A DNA stretch of 64,000 nucleotides. It comes from PMG-095 sp049324695 (GTDB lineage: Bacteria; Myxococcota_A; Polyangia; Polyangiales; Polyangiaceae). The notes beneath the pieces are model-generated. The model searched no databases and had not been told where the DNA came from. It was given only the letters and a program-made list of their open reading frames with translations. The translations under genes were made by a program, and so were the position numbers. Every line of letters begins with the position of its first letter. Position 1 is the stretch's first letter. This document shows positions 51,470 to 60,309 of this stretch, piece after piece. Where the stretch lies: the NCBI GenBank assembly GCA_049324695.1, contig JBMOMJ010000016.1:62001-126000 (forward strand), written 5' to 3'.

Positions 51470-52639
51470 ATGCGAACCGCCACTTTCGCCCTGCCGATGC
51501 TGATCGCGCTCGCATGTGGAGCGGAGGACTATCCGGCGCCGCCTCACCTCGGCAGCGGGGGAATCAGCTCGCAAGGAGGGGCCGCTCAGGGTGCTGGCGG
51601 TGGTGCTCTGCCCGCTGGCGGAATCCTAGGTATGGCCGGCGTTGGAGCGGGAAACACCGCGCTCGGCGGAGGTTCGATGGGCGGAAATGCAGCGTTTGGC
51701 GGAGCTTCCATGACCGGTGGCGCGTTGCTTGGCGGTAGCGTCTCCGCTGGCGGCATGTCTCCACGCGGGGGCTCGAGCTCGGCGGCGGACGGGGGTCGCA
51801 ACGGAACGGGTGGAGCGATCGTGGCGGGCGCAGGCGGAACCACGACAATCTTCGGTGGTCGCAGTGGACTGGGTGGAGCTGCGGGCAACGCAGGTCGCGC
51901 GGGCGCAAGCGGTGGCGCTGGCATCGCTGGAGCCGGCGGAGCAAGTGCCAGCGGTTGCAGCGCTGGCAAGTACATCATCTGCGAAGACTTCGAGGCCACT
52001 GCAGTCGGCAGCACTCCCGTGGGTTGGACGCGCCACGGCACTCAAGTATCCGTCAGCGACGACGCCGCCAAACGTGGCAGCCATTCACTGAAGCTCGGAC
52101 CCGTCGCCGCCGCCGAACGGCGCCTCTATCGTGACGCGGCGCCGCTCGGCAGCGCTCACTGGGGACGTATCTTCTACAAGGTGCAGCAGCCCGTTCCCGA
52201 TGCCTTCGTCCACTCCACCATCGTGTCGTTTTCAGGCACCGCTCCGCAGCGTGGCTCAGCGGAGTTTCGTGTGATCGACACCGTAAAACAGGCTGTCGAC
52301 ACGCCGGACGTCGCCTCTCTCCACCAGTACCTGTACAACGTCCAGGTCATCGGCGGCAGCGAGTTCTCGCGGCAAGGCCCCTACGACCAAAAATTCGAAA
52401 ATGTGTGGCACTGCGTCGAGTACCACATCGACGGTGGCGACCAGAGCTACGCCCTCTACATCGACGGCAAAGAAGAAATCGCCTTTCGCGATGGCGTCGG
52501 CAACTACTCCAAGTCCGACATTCCCATGTCATTCAAGGAGCTGCGTGTCGGTTGGATCAACTATCAACAAGCGCCCCCGGGGTTCACGGCTTGGATCGAC
52601 GAGATTGCGTTCGATGATCAACGGATTGGGTGCGAGTGA
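51470..52639 (+). CDS. Gly-rich lipoprotein with lectin-like C-terminal domain
   Basis: The 389-residue protein has a lipobox LALAC (Cys at about residue 16), a Gly/Ala/Ser-rich linker (about 28-162) made of many GG units, then a C-terminal domain (about 163-389) starting CSAGKYIICEDFE and ending FTAWIDEIAFDDQRIGCE. The C-terminus looks like a concanavalin A/LamG-type carbohydrate-binding fold. Such Gly-rich lipoproteins are common in Polyangia. Likely on the cell surface; the ligand is unknown. Start is ATG at 51470. Confidence 0.8.
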   Translation: MRTATFALPMLIALACGAEDYPAPPHLGSGGISSQGGAAQGAGGGALPAGGILGMAGVGAGNTALGGGSMGGNAAFGGASMTGGALLGGSVSAGGMSPRGGSSSAADGGRNGTGGAIVAGAGGTTTIFGGRSGLGGAAGNAGRAGASGGAGIAGAGGASASGCSAGKYIICEDFEATAVGSTPVGWTRHGTQVSVSDDAAKRGSHSLKLGPVAAAERRLYRDAAPLGSAHWGRIFYKVQQPVPDAFVHSTIVSFSGTAPQRGSAEFRVIDTVKQAVDTPDVASLHQYLYNVQVIGGSEFSRQGPYDQKFENVWHCVEYHIDGGDQSYALYIDGKEEIAFRDGVGNYSKSDIPMSFKELRVGWINYQQAPPGFTAWIDEIAFDDQRIGCE

Positions 52640-52643
52640 CCCG

Positions 52644-54422
52644 TTAGTGCTCGGACGCGGTTTCGCGTTTGGCCTTCGCTCGAAGCTTGATTAGGGCCAC
52701 GATGTCCGCGATTGCAGCCGGCGACCAGCGGCTCCAAAGCTCCAGAGAAAACGTGGCGCCCGATTCGCGCTGACGACGCTCGCCGTTTGCTCGAGCGAAG
52801 ATGCGCGCCGAACCACCGAAAGGGAGTGTCGTGAGATCGACTTTGCTCAAGCTTTTGGTGTCGAGGTTCTGCCACCCCGCGAGGCTGACGCTCAGCGCGA
52901 GCAATGGCGGCTTGTCGCCGAACAGAGCGACTTGCTCCTTATCGGGTGCGACGGGGTCGCGCAACTTGGGCAACAGAGCCCGCGCTTGATCGAGCAGCTG
53001 CCTTTCGCTGCGCGCGCTGAGTAACCAAACCCAATCAGCGGACGGGAGTACCCAAGTGAAGTAGGTGGTGCCCGTGGGCGTCTCGCTTCGGTAAATGAAG
53101 CTCTCGTTGGGCAAGTCGGGGAAGCGCTTGTTCACGAGTACGAAGCGAGCTTGCGGGGGATTTTTCGATGGGCCGCGAGCGACTGGCGCTCGTTTGCTGG
53201 CCTCGAGCAGCACGTTGAGCCCCGCCTTGTAGCGATCTCCCGACCCAGCGAGACCCAGCAGCATCCAGCTGTTCGCGTTGCCTGCGTTCGCTTTCGCGGA
53301 GTTGGACCTGAGTCCAGGCAGAGCCCCGCTTTGAAAAAAAACAAAGCGATAACGGTGGGGAAAAACGTCGCCGAGCTCACGCGTCATGCGCGCCAAGAGT
53401 TCGCGCGGGATGCCGGACGAGACCGTCAGCTCCTCGAAAATCTGAGCCGCGGTGCCGGAGCTACCCGCTGCTGCTTTCGCGGTTTGCGGGTCGGTGCCCG
53501 CGGAAGCAAACGCGATCGAAGCTTGATCGAGCAGTGGCCAAAACTGCGCGGGCAAGGGCTCCTTATTCGGTTCTCCTAGCCAGGCCTCGAGCAATGGTGA
53601 TTTGCCGTCTGCCAAGTATTCGAACGCGATGCCGAGCTCGACGTCTTGCTCTAGAAGCTTGACGTCGACCGCCAAGCGCTGCGCTTCGCTCAGTGATTCA
53701 ATCCAGCTTCGGCCAAGGCGCGCGCCAGGGTCGGTACTGGTGGCGTCCTGGTCCTGCGGCTTGAGATGCTTCGCGAACATTGCTCGAGGGATCTCGAGGC
53801 GTGCGTCTGAAGCGAGCGGCTCCTTGGCAAGGCGCCCCAACAGAAATGGTGCGGCGCGGGTGATTTCGTCCTGCTCTTTGCTGCACAGCACGCGGTAGCC
53901 AACCGGCGGCGCCACATTCCAGAGCTCGCAGCGCAGGTTTTCTCCGCCATCGTCGGGGTGAATTTCCCAGCGTCCTCGGCTCAGGGGGCGTAGTGCTTCT
54001 CCCAACTTCTTCGGCTCGAACCCGTCTGCGTTCGCCACGCGCGCGGCGCCCACCATCCAAGGCTGCTCCTCCGCGGACGAGACGAGCAGGTCGATTGGTG
54101 CGTCGAAGTCAATGAGAGATGCAAGCTGTCCGCCGAGCGTCAGGCCCGCCAGCGTTCGCAGATCCGAAAATCCGCGCAAGGAAGGATCCCCGCTGAGCAG
54201 CAGCAAGCGCGGTAGCACCGTTGCCGGCGCTTTGACTCGAAACCAACCACCATTGGGCTCGCTGATTTGGTCAGGATTCCAATCGATCGTGGCCTGAAAT
54301 GGATCCGGCGTCGGTGCAAGCGAGGCCGCTGGAGTTTTGGAGCCGTTCAGAGGTGGCGGCTGCGCGCAGCTCAGCACGAAGCACGCAGGGATGAAGTGTC
54401 GGAACACCCGGTAGGAGTCCAT
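52644..54422 (-). CDS. Hypothetical lipoprotein, 592 residues
   Basis: The protein has a short N-terminal signal (MDSYRVFRHFIPACFVLSC) with lipobox VLSC, then a Pro/Ala-rich segment and a long domain of mixed alpha/beta character with Trp-rich stretches, repeated patterns of two similar halves not resolved by eye. No family is recognised. It lies downstream of tadA on the same strand with 42 bases between and could be cotranscribed. It converges with the Gly-rich lipoprotein with 4 bases between stops. Confidence 0.75.
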   Translation of the reverse strand: MDSYRVFRHFIPACFVLSCAQPPPLNGSKTPAASLAPTPDPFQATIDWNPDQISEPNGGWFRVKAPATVLPRLLLLSGDPSLRGFSDLRTLAGLTLGGQLASLIDFDAPIDLLVSSAEEQPWMVGAARVANADGFEPKKLGEALRPLSRGRWEIHPDDGGENLRCELWNVAPPVGYRVLCSKEQDEITRAAPFLLGRLAKEPLASDARLEIPRAMFAKHLKPQDQDATSTDPGARLGRSWIESLSEAQRLAVDVKLLEQDVELGIAFEYLADGKSPLLEAWLGEPNKEPLPAQFWPLLDQASIAFASAGTDPQTAKAAAGSSGTAAQIFEELTVSSGIPRELLARMTRELGDVFPHRYRFVFFQSGALPGLRSNSAKANAGNANSWMLLGLAGSGDRYKAGLNVLLEASKRAPVARGPSKNPPQARFVLVNKRFPDLPNESFIYRSETPTGTTYFTWVLPSADWVWLLSARSERQLLDQARALLPKLRDPVAPDKEQVALFGDKPPLLALSVSLAGWQNLDTKSLSKVDLTTLPFGGSARIFARANGERRQRESGATFSLELWSRWSPAAIADIVALIKLRAKAKRETASEH

Positions 54423-54464
54423 TCGCCGCGAGCTTATCACTTGCTTGCGGCGCGTTGCGCGCGC

Positions 54465-54938
54465 CTACTTTTCGCCCGCGGCGCGCAGCTTGGCGAAGAA
54501 GGCGCCGAGGCGTGCGGCGCTCTCTTCAGCGAGCACATTGGCTTCGACTGCAAAGCGATGGTTCAAACGCGTGTCTCGGCCGATTTGGAAGAGTGTGTCT
54601 ACAGCGCCGGCCTTGAGGTCCCGCGCACCGTAGACCAAACGCGCGATGCGCGAGACGACGAGTGCGCCTGCGCACATGGGGCAGGGTTCGAGCGTCGAGT
54701 AAACGCTGGCGCCTTCGAGTCGCCAATGTCCGATTTGTTGGGCTGCTTGGCGCAAGCACAAGACTTCGGCGTGGGCGGTGGGGTCGCCTAGTTCTTCGCG
54801 GCGATTGTGATTGCGTGAGAGTACGCTGCCCGTAGAGGAGACGATCACACAACCGATGGGCACATCACCGTGCAATACGGCTCGATCTGCCTCCTCTAGG
54901 GCGAGGCGCATGAACTCGACGTCGGTTTCGTTGGTCAT
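54465..54938 (-). CDS. tadA: tRNA-specific adenosine deaminase
   Basis: The 157-residue protein has the deaminase zinc site: HAEVL (His and catalytic Glu) and EPCPMCAGA. It converts A34 to inosine in tRNA-Arg(ACG), whose gene lies at 58186-58262 in this window, so enzyme and substrate are both here. It is the third gene of a leuC-leuD-tadA run, 16 bases after leuD. Confidence 0.95.
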   Translation of the reverse strand: MTNETDVEFMRLALEEADRAVLHGDVPIGCVIVSSTGSVLSRNHNRREELGDPTAHAEVLCLRQAAQQIGHWRLEGASVYSTLEPCPMCAGALVVSRIARLVYGARDLKAGAVDTLFQIGRDTRLNHRFAVEANVLAEESAARLGAFFAKLRAAGEK

Positions 54939-54954
54939 GCGCCGACGACTTCGA

Positions 54955-55560
54955 TTAGCCGAAGTTCAGATAAGCCAGCTTGTTGGTGAGCGCTTTGACG
55001 GCGTCAGCATTTTCGAGCAGCTGCCCGATCGGATCCCAAGCGCCGTTCATGAGTGCTTCGCGCGCACCCGGCTTGATGTTGAACGGAACTTTTACTGGGC
55101 CAGCCGTGACGGTGTTGCTGGCCAGATCGATGCGAACCTCAGTAGACGGATCCTTTTCGACCTGTGCGGCTAGAGTGACGATGTCTTCGTGCGACACCGA
55201 GACGCACGGCATGCCGAGCGTGGTGGAATTGCCGAAAAAGATCTCCGCGAAGCTCTCGGCGATGACGGCGCGAATGCCGAACTTGGCGAGCGCTTGCGGT
55301 GCGTGTTCGCGCGATGAGCCGCAACCGAAGTTGCTATTGGAGATCAGGATGCGAGCGCCTTCGAAGCGTGGATCGTTCAAGGCATGCTGCTTCTTGGAGC
55401 CGTCTTCATTGAAGCGCACGTCGTGGAACAGGTGCGCGCCGAGGCCGTCGAAAGTCACGCACTTCATGAAGCGCGCCGGAATGATGCGATCGGTGTCGAT
55501 GTCGTCGCCGGGAACGTACACGCCGCGACCCACCACTTGGACGATTTTTTCGAGTGCCAT
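54955..55560 (-). CDS. leuD: 3-isopropylmalate dehydratase small subunit
   Basis: The 201-residue protein matches LeuD: GDDIDTDRIIPARF, NFGCGSSREHAP and AESFAEIFFGNS. With LeuC it isomerises 2-isopropylmalate to 3-isopropylmalate in leucine biosynthesis. It starts 32 bases after leuC. The length is typical of the bacterial LeuD group. Confidence 0.96.
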   Translation of the reverse strand: MALEKIVQVVGRGVYVPGDDIDTDRIIPARFMKCVTFDGLGAHLFHDVRFNEDGSKKQHALNDPRFEGARILISNSNFGCGSSREHAPQALAKFGIRAVIAESFAEIFFGNSTTLGMPCVSVSHEDIVTLAAQVEKDPSTEVRIDLASNTVTAGPVKVPFNIKPGAREALMNGAWDPIGQLLENADAVKALTNKLAYLNFG

Positions 55561-55592
55561 TCTGGATGTCTCCGTAGGTTCAGTCAGCGGCT

Positions 55593-57005
55593 TCAGTCGG
55601 CCCCGAACACTTCACGCGCGTCTGCGATTTTGCCGCGAATCGCCGCGGCCGCGACCATGAGCGGGCTCATCAACACCGTGCGCCCCGTGGGGCTGCCTTG
55701 GCGACCCTTGAAGTTGCGGTTGGACGAAGAGGCGCACAGCTCGCGCCCATTCAGCTTGTCGGGGTTCATCGCCAGGCACATCGAGCAGCCCGGCTGGCGC
55801 CATTCGAAGCCTGCCTCGAGGAAGACTTTGTCGAGGCCTTCGGCTTCGGCGGCGCGTGCAACGCTCATCGATCCCGGTACTGCGAGAGCGCGCACACCGG
55901 CGGCTACCTTCTTGCCTTTCAGATGGCGAGCGACCTCGCGAAAATCCGAGATGCGACCATTGGTGCAGCTGCCGATGAAGGCCACGTCGACCTTCACGCC
56001 TTCGATGGGCGAAGCCGGTTCGAGCTGCATGTACTCGAGCGCTTCGCGAATCGAAGCTTGCTCGGCGGCGGTTTTGCCGTCTTCAGCGCGCGGCACGCTC
56101 TCCTTCACGCCAATCGCCTGACCTGGATTGATACCCCAAGTGACGGTCGGATCGATGTCCTTCGCGTCGATGTGCACGACGTCGTCGTAGGTCGCGTCTG
56201 CATCGGAGGCGATCGACTTCCAGTACTCGACGGCGCGGTCCCAAGCGGCGCCCTTCGGCGCAAACTCACGACCCTTCAGATAATCGAAGGTGATCTGGTC
56301 GGGGTTCACGTAACCGACGCGCGCTCCGCCTTCGATCGACATGTTGCAGAGCGTCATGCGCTCTTCCATGCTGAGCGCTTGCACGGCCTCGCCTGCGTAC
56401 TCGTACGCGAACCCGGTGCCGCCATTCACTCCCAACACACGGATGATGTGCAGCACCAAATCCTTAGCGTACACGCCTGGACCCAGCTTGCCGGATACCT
56501 CGATGCGGCGCACCTTCATCGGAGCCAAGCTCAACGTTTGAGTCGCGAGTACGTCACGCACCTGCGTCGTGCCGATGCCGAATGCGATCGCACCGAACGC
56601 GCCATGCGTCGACGTGTGCGAGTCACCACAAGCGATGGTCATGCCCGGCTGAGTGAGCCCGAGCTCCGGGCCAATCACGTGCACGATGCCTTGATGACCG
56701 CTCGAGACATCGAAGAAGCGAATGCCGAACTCGCTGCACGCCTTCTCGAGCGCGACGATCATTCCCTCGGCCAAGTTGTCGCGAAACGGTCGCAAGCGCG
56801 TATCGGTCGGCACGATGTGATCGACCGTCGCAAAGGTGCGCTCCGGGTGAGCCACACGTAGACCGAGGTCGCGCATCATGCCGAAGGCTTGCGGGCTCGT
56901 GACCTCATGGATCAGGTGTAGGCCGATGAAGATCTGCGCTTGCCCATTGGACAGCACCTTCACAGTGTGTTGGTCCCAAACTTTCTGAAATAGGCTCTTG
57001 CCCAA
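55593..57005 (-). CDS. leuC: 3-isopropylmalate dehydratase large subunit
   Basis: The 470-residue protein has the aconitase-fold signatures: CGDSHTSTHGAFG, FIGSCTNGRISD and PGCSMCLAMNPD, the last two holding the three Cys ligands of the 4Fe-4S cluster. It is the catalytic large subunit for leucine biosynthesis. It heads the leuC-leuD-tadA run and is divergent from a LysR-type gene. Confidence 0.97.
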   Translation of the reverse strand: MGKSLFQKVWDQHTVKVLSNGQAQIFIGLHLIHEVTSPQAFGMMRDLGLRVAHPERTFATVDHIVPTDTRLRPFRDNLAEGMIVALEKACSEFGIRFFDVSSGHQGIVHVIGPELGLTQPGMTIACGDSHTSTHGAFGAIAFGIGTTQVRDVLATQTLSLAPMKVRRIEVSGKLGPGVYAKDLVLHIIRVLGVNGGTGFAYEYAGEAVQALSMEERMTLCNMSIEGGARVGYVNPDQITFDYLKGREFAPKGAAWDRAVEYWKSIASDADATYDDVVHIDAKDIDPTVTWGINPGQAIGVKESVPRAEDGKTAAEQASIREALEYMQLEPASPIEGVKVDVAFIGSCTNGRISDFREVARHLKGKKVAAGVRALAVPGSMSVARAAEAEGLDKVFLEAGFEWRQPGCSMCLAMNPDKLNGRELCASSSNRNFKGRQGSPTGRTVLMSPLMVAAAAIRGKIADAREVFGAD

Positions 57006-57075
57006 GGTGGCCTCCTGACTCTGCCCGACGGCGCTCGGAACTGGCGCTTTGACTGCTGAATCGCGCGGGTTGAGG

Positions 57076-57098
57076 AAGTATCACGTACGCAAATACTT
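57076..57098. promoter_or_regulatory. LysR-type T-N11-A operator candidate
   Basis: AAGTAT (57076-57081) and ATACTT (57093-57098) form a perfect inverted repeat with an 11-base centre, exactly the T-N11-A box bound by LysR-type regulators. It lies in the 170-base region between leuC and the LysR gene, an AT-rich patch, and likely controls both. Confidence 0.7.
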
Positions 57099-57175
57099 AA
57101 GTCCAATGAAACTTTCTGGATTCAGGATTAAGCAATGCTACACATTCGTTGCCCCTGTCGACGAAGGTGCGCAGC

Positions 57176-58111
57176 ATGGATCCAGCATTAATTCCGGCTC
57201 TGTACGATGTCCTGATGGTTGCGCGCGTCGGTTCGGTAGGAGCAGCTGCGCGTCGCCTCAACAAGACGCCGTCGGCAGTCAGCCAACAAATCCGCCGTCT
57301 CACTGAATCACTCGGCGTCGTGCTCTTCGAGCGGCGTGGTCGCGGTCTTACGTTGACGCAGGCCGCCGAGCATGTGCTCCCGGCCGCTACTCGCTTGTTC
57401 GATCAAGCGGAAGCCGTTTTTGGTTTGTTCGGCGAACTGTCGGGCGCTGCCGTCACCACGCTGCGCATTGCTGCGAGCGACTACCTCGGCAAGCCGCTGC
57501 TCGTGCCGGTGTTGCGCGACCTCGCGGCAGAAGGTGTGCCCCTTCATTTCGAAATCTCCACCGTACACTCCGAAGAGTCGCTCGCCATGCTCGAACGCGG
57601 CGCCGTTGAAATGGCGGTCGTCTCCCAAGCTGGAGGGCGAGCGGGCCTCAGCGCAACGACGTTGCTCGATCAGAGTTTGGTTTGGGTTTCTCCGAAGCGC
57701 GCTTCCCGTCGGCCACTCGCAGAGCGTCTCGCCAAAGGCCCCCTCTTGCGGCTAGGCACTGGAAGCCTCGGTCGAAAGCTGCTCGATCGCTACCTCGAGC
57801 AGCAGGGCATTCGTCCCGTCTCGAGCGTCGACGTCCCCAGCGTCTCGCTCCTGCTCGCCTACGCTGCTGGCGGCGTCGGCATCGGCCTCGTCCCCGAGCT
57901 CTCCCTCGACGCGCGCGACCTCGCTGCACTGCGCGTCGAACCCTCTGACCTGCCAGCCCTTCCGGTTCAACTCGTAACCCGCGCCGGCCGCCCGGTGGTC
58001 CCCGTCGTCGAACGCTTCACTGTACGCCTTCTGGAACAAGCCAAACGCGAACGAACGCGCCTCGAGCACCCCTCCCGCGCCGTGCCCAGCGCTCGACTTC
58101 GCCCGAAATAA
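57176..58111 (+). CDS. LysR-family transcriptional regulator
   Basis: The 311-residue protein has an N-terminal winged helix (residues about 5-64: VARVGSVGAAARRLNKTPSAVSQQIRRLTES, FERRGRGLTLT) and a C-terminal effector domain. It is divergent from leuC, with a T-N11-A inverted repeat between them, so it is the likely regulator of leuCD. The effector is unknown; an intermediate of leucine synthesis would fit. The ATG at 57176 is preferred over one nine codons upstream. Confidence 0.93.
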   Translation: MDPALIPALYDVLMVARVGSVGAAARRLNKTPSAVSQQIRRLTESLGVVLFERRGRGLTLTQAAEHVLPAATRLFDQAEAVFGLFGELSGAAVTTLRIAASDYLGKPLLVPVLRDLAAEGVPLHFEISTVHSEESLAMLERGAVEMAVVSQAGGRAGLSATTLLDQSLVWVSPKRASRRPLAERLAKGPLLRLGTGSLGRKLLDRYLEQQGIRPVSSVDVPSVSLLLAYAAGGVGIGLVPELSLDARDLAALRVEPSDLPALPVQLVTRAGRPVVPVVERFTVRLLEQAKRERTRLEHPSRAVPSARLRPK

Positions 58112-58185
58112 CGCCGCCCCTTGACAGAGCGGGCCCGATGAGGGAAATCCCGGCACCCTCGTCGGCAGCACTGCTGACAAGGAAC

Positions 58186-58262
58186 GCACCCGTAGCTCAG
58201 CTGGATAGAGCATCGGTCTACGGAACCGAGGGTCGGAAGTTCGAATCTTCCCGGGTGCGCCA
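58186..58262 (+). tRNA. tRNA-Arg (ACG) with encoded CCA
   Basis: The cloverleaf has acceptor GCACCCG/CGGGTGC, discriminator G and an encoded CCA end. The anticodon stem TCGGT/ACCGA encloses the loop CTACGGA, giving anticodon ACG, which TadA edits to ICG. It lies 74 bases after the LysR gene. Confidence 0.97.
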
Positions 58263-58336
58263 TCCCCTTCGGGTCCGTCGCAACCGTGAAGCTTTAGGGG
58301 CTGCACGCTTCGCCCACCGGGCTCGAGCTTCGGCGG

Positions 58337-58353
58337 CGAATCTTCCCGGGTGC
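58337..58353. repeat. 17-bp copy of the tRNA-Arg 3' end, att-like
   Basis: CGAATCTTCCCGGGTGC is identical to 58242-58258, the T-arm/acceptor end of tRNA-Arg, 95 bases apart. A short 3'-end duplication next to a tRNA is the typical trace of tyrosine-integrase insertion, but no integrase is nearby. Confidence 0.85.
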
Positions 58354-58377
58354 CCTGAGGTAGGATAGCCCCGGCGA

Positions 58378-59352
58378 TCAAGCGGTTTTCAAGCGCCTTC
58401 GTCGGTAGCGTGCAGGAGGAAGGTCGAACTCGCGCTTGAATGCGCGGTTGAAGGCGGCCTCGGATTCGTAGCCTACGTTCAGCGCGATCTGGAGCACGCT
58501 GTCTTCGGTGGTTTCGAGGAGTCGCGCGCCGAGTTGGATGCGCCAGCGCGCGACGTAGGCGAGTGGTGCTTCGCCGAGTAGTTGGTTGAAACGTGCCGCA
58601 AAGACGCTGCGCGAGACGCCGGCCTGGTGCGCTAGTTTCGCAACGGTCCAGGCATCGGCAGGCTCGCGATGGATTGCTGCCAGCGCGCGGCCAAGTGCCG
58701 GATCACGTGCGGCGGCGAGCCATCCCGTCTGCTCCGCAGGTAGCTCGGCCATGTATCGGCGCAAGGTCTCGATGAACAGCGCTTCGGCGAGCTTTGCGAG
58801 CAGCGCTGTTCGTCCTGCACGAGTCGATGCTCGCTCCGAAGCGAGGTGGCGAATTGAGCTTTCGATCCATTCGCCAGACACTTCGCCGCGGATGTTCGTT
58901 TTGAACAGGGGCGGCAGCCCGGCTAGGAACAAGCGCTCGGCGTAACGTTCACAAGCGATGTAACCGCATATGAACTTCGTCGTTGGACCGCTGCCGCCGC
59001 CACGTTCCGACACGATTCCTCCGGCCAGGATTTTCGGGAGCAAGACGGAAGCATCCGTGAGCTCGGGAACGGACCCATTCCAGAGCTCGTGAGCGTCGCC
59101 GCGAGCCACGACTACGATGTCGCCGGCCTCGAGCGCCACGCTGTCGTACCCGGGAACCCGGGCGCTCGCCTGCCCTTCGACAAGAAGATGGAATAACACG
59201 AGGTGTTCGGCGCCGGGCGCCAACAGATGCGAGGTGGTGCGGGTGGGCGGCGAGGCAAACCCCCAGGGCATACCGAGCTCTGCGTCGAGGAAAATGGCGC
59301 CCGTGAAGCGCACGCAGCGTAGGGCTTCGGACAATGGATCGGGTTCGTTCAT
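58378..59352 (-). CDS. AraC-family transcriptional regulator with cupin-like sensor
   Basis: The 324-residue protein has an N-terminal cupin-like domain (about 1-185) and a C-terminal double helix-turn-helix (about 220-315) with VAKLAHQAGVSRSVFAARFNQ and IALNVGYESEAAFNRAFKREF. The N-terminal part matches the AraC cupin_6 type that senses an unknown ligand. It is divergent from the tandem SnoaL-like gene, its likely target. The ATG at 59352 is chosen over a TTG three codons upstream. Confidence 0.92.
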   Translation of the reverse strand: MNEPDPLSEALRCVRFTGAIFLDAELGMPWGFASPPTRTTSHLLAPGAEHLVLFHLLVEGQASARVPGYDSVALEAGDIVVVARGDAHELWNGSVPELTDASVLLPKILAGGIVSERGGGSGPTTKFICGYIACERYAERLFLAGLPPLFKTNIRGEVSGEWIESSIRHLASERASTRAGRTALLAKLAEALFIETLRRYMAELPAEQTGWLAAARDPALGRALAAIHREPADAWTVAKLAHQAGVSRSVFAARFNQLLGEAPLAYVARWRIQLGARLLETTEDSVLQIALNVGYESEAAFNRAFKREFDLPPARYRRRRLKTA

Positions 59353-59475
59353 GCGCTGCAAAGAAATCCGGACGCCGAATCAAGTCGCTCGGTGGCGAAC
59401 GGCGCATGTTGGGGGCGCGAAAACGCAATCACGACGAGCGCGGCGACGCTCGACACAACCCATCGAGGAATCACC

Positions 59476-60270
59476 ATGACCGAAGCACATCGTTTCACAT
59501 TAGCTGAGGCAGGACAAAGCGCGACTACGGCCGAGGTCGTAGGGCGCTTCATCGCAGCGTTCCAGCAGAGAGACCCCCGTGTGATCCGAGACATCGTTGC
59601 CGCGGATTGCGTGATGGAGGCCATCCAGCCCGCTCCCAACGGTCAGCGAGTCGAAGGTTACGAGGCCAACGTCGCGTTCTGGCAGGCGATGATCGCCGAC
59701 CCAGGCGGGACCTTCGAAGTCGAGGATGTGGTGATTTGTGGCGACCGCGCCACGAACCGCTGGCGGTACCGATTTGGCGAAGACGAAGAGAGCTCGGTGC
59801 GTGGAGTGACGTTGATCTTGGTGCGCGACGGTAAGATCGCGGAAGCTCTGGCGTACGCGAAGACGGCTCCGCGCACCGCTCTGGGTCAAGGCGGAGCGTC
59901 AACACCGTCTGCGCCTGTCCCGACAACGTCCGAAGTCATCCGGCGCTTCAACGATGCGTTTCAGCGACATGATCCGACGCTGCTCTCGGCGCTGATCGCG
60001 GAAGACTGCATCATCGAAAACTCGACGCCCGCGCCGAACGGCTCGAGGCACGTCGGGCGAAGAGCATGTCTGGAGCTGTGGAGCAGGTTGGCAACTTTAC
60101 CAGGATCGCATTTCGAACTCGAAGAGGTCTTCGTTGCTCACGAGAGAGCGGTAATTCGCTGGCAGTTCCGTTGGGGTGAAGGCGAAAGCAACTCGGTACG
60201 TGGCGTGAACGTGATGCGTGTGCGGAACGGCCTGATCGTGGAAGCATTGGGCTATAGCAAGGGTGCATAG
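59476..60270 (+). CDS. Tandem SnoaL-like (NTF2-fold) protein
   Basis: The 264-residue protein is two NTF2-like units in one chain: residues about 16-133 and 145-264 align closely (TAEVVGRFIAAFQQRDP with TSEVIRRFNDAFQRHDP; PAPNGQRVEGYEA with PAPNGSRHVGRRA; SVRGVTLILVRDGKIAEALAYAK with SVRGVNVMRVRNGLIVEALGYSK). Such folds bind or isomerise small hydrophobic molecules. Substrate unknown. A GAGGAA ribosome site precedes the ATG at 59476. Confidence 0.87.
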   Translation: MTEAHRFTLAEAGQSATTAEVVGRFIAAFQQRDPRVIRDIVAADCVMEAIQPAPNGQRVEGYEANVAFWQAMIADPGGTFEVEDVVICGDRATNRWRYRFGEDEESSVRGVTLILVRDGKIAEALAYAKTAPRTALGQGGASTPSAPVPTTSEVIRRFNDAFQRHDPTLLSALIAEDCIIENSTPAPNGSRHVGRRACLELWSRLATLPGSHFELEEVFVAHERAVIRWQFRWGEGESNSVRGVNVMRVRNGLIVEALGYSKGA

Positions 60271-60309
60271 CTCCGCGACGGTTCCGACCACGAATTCAGG
60301 GCGGTTGGT

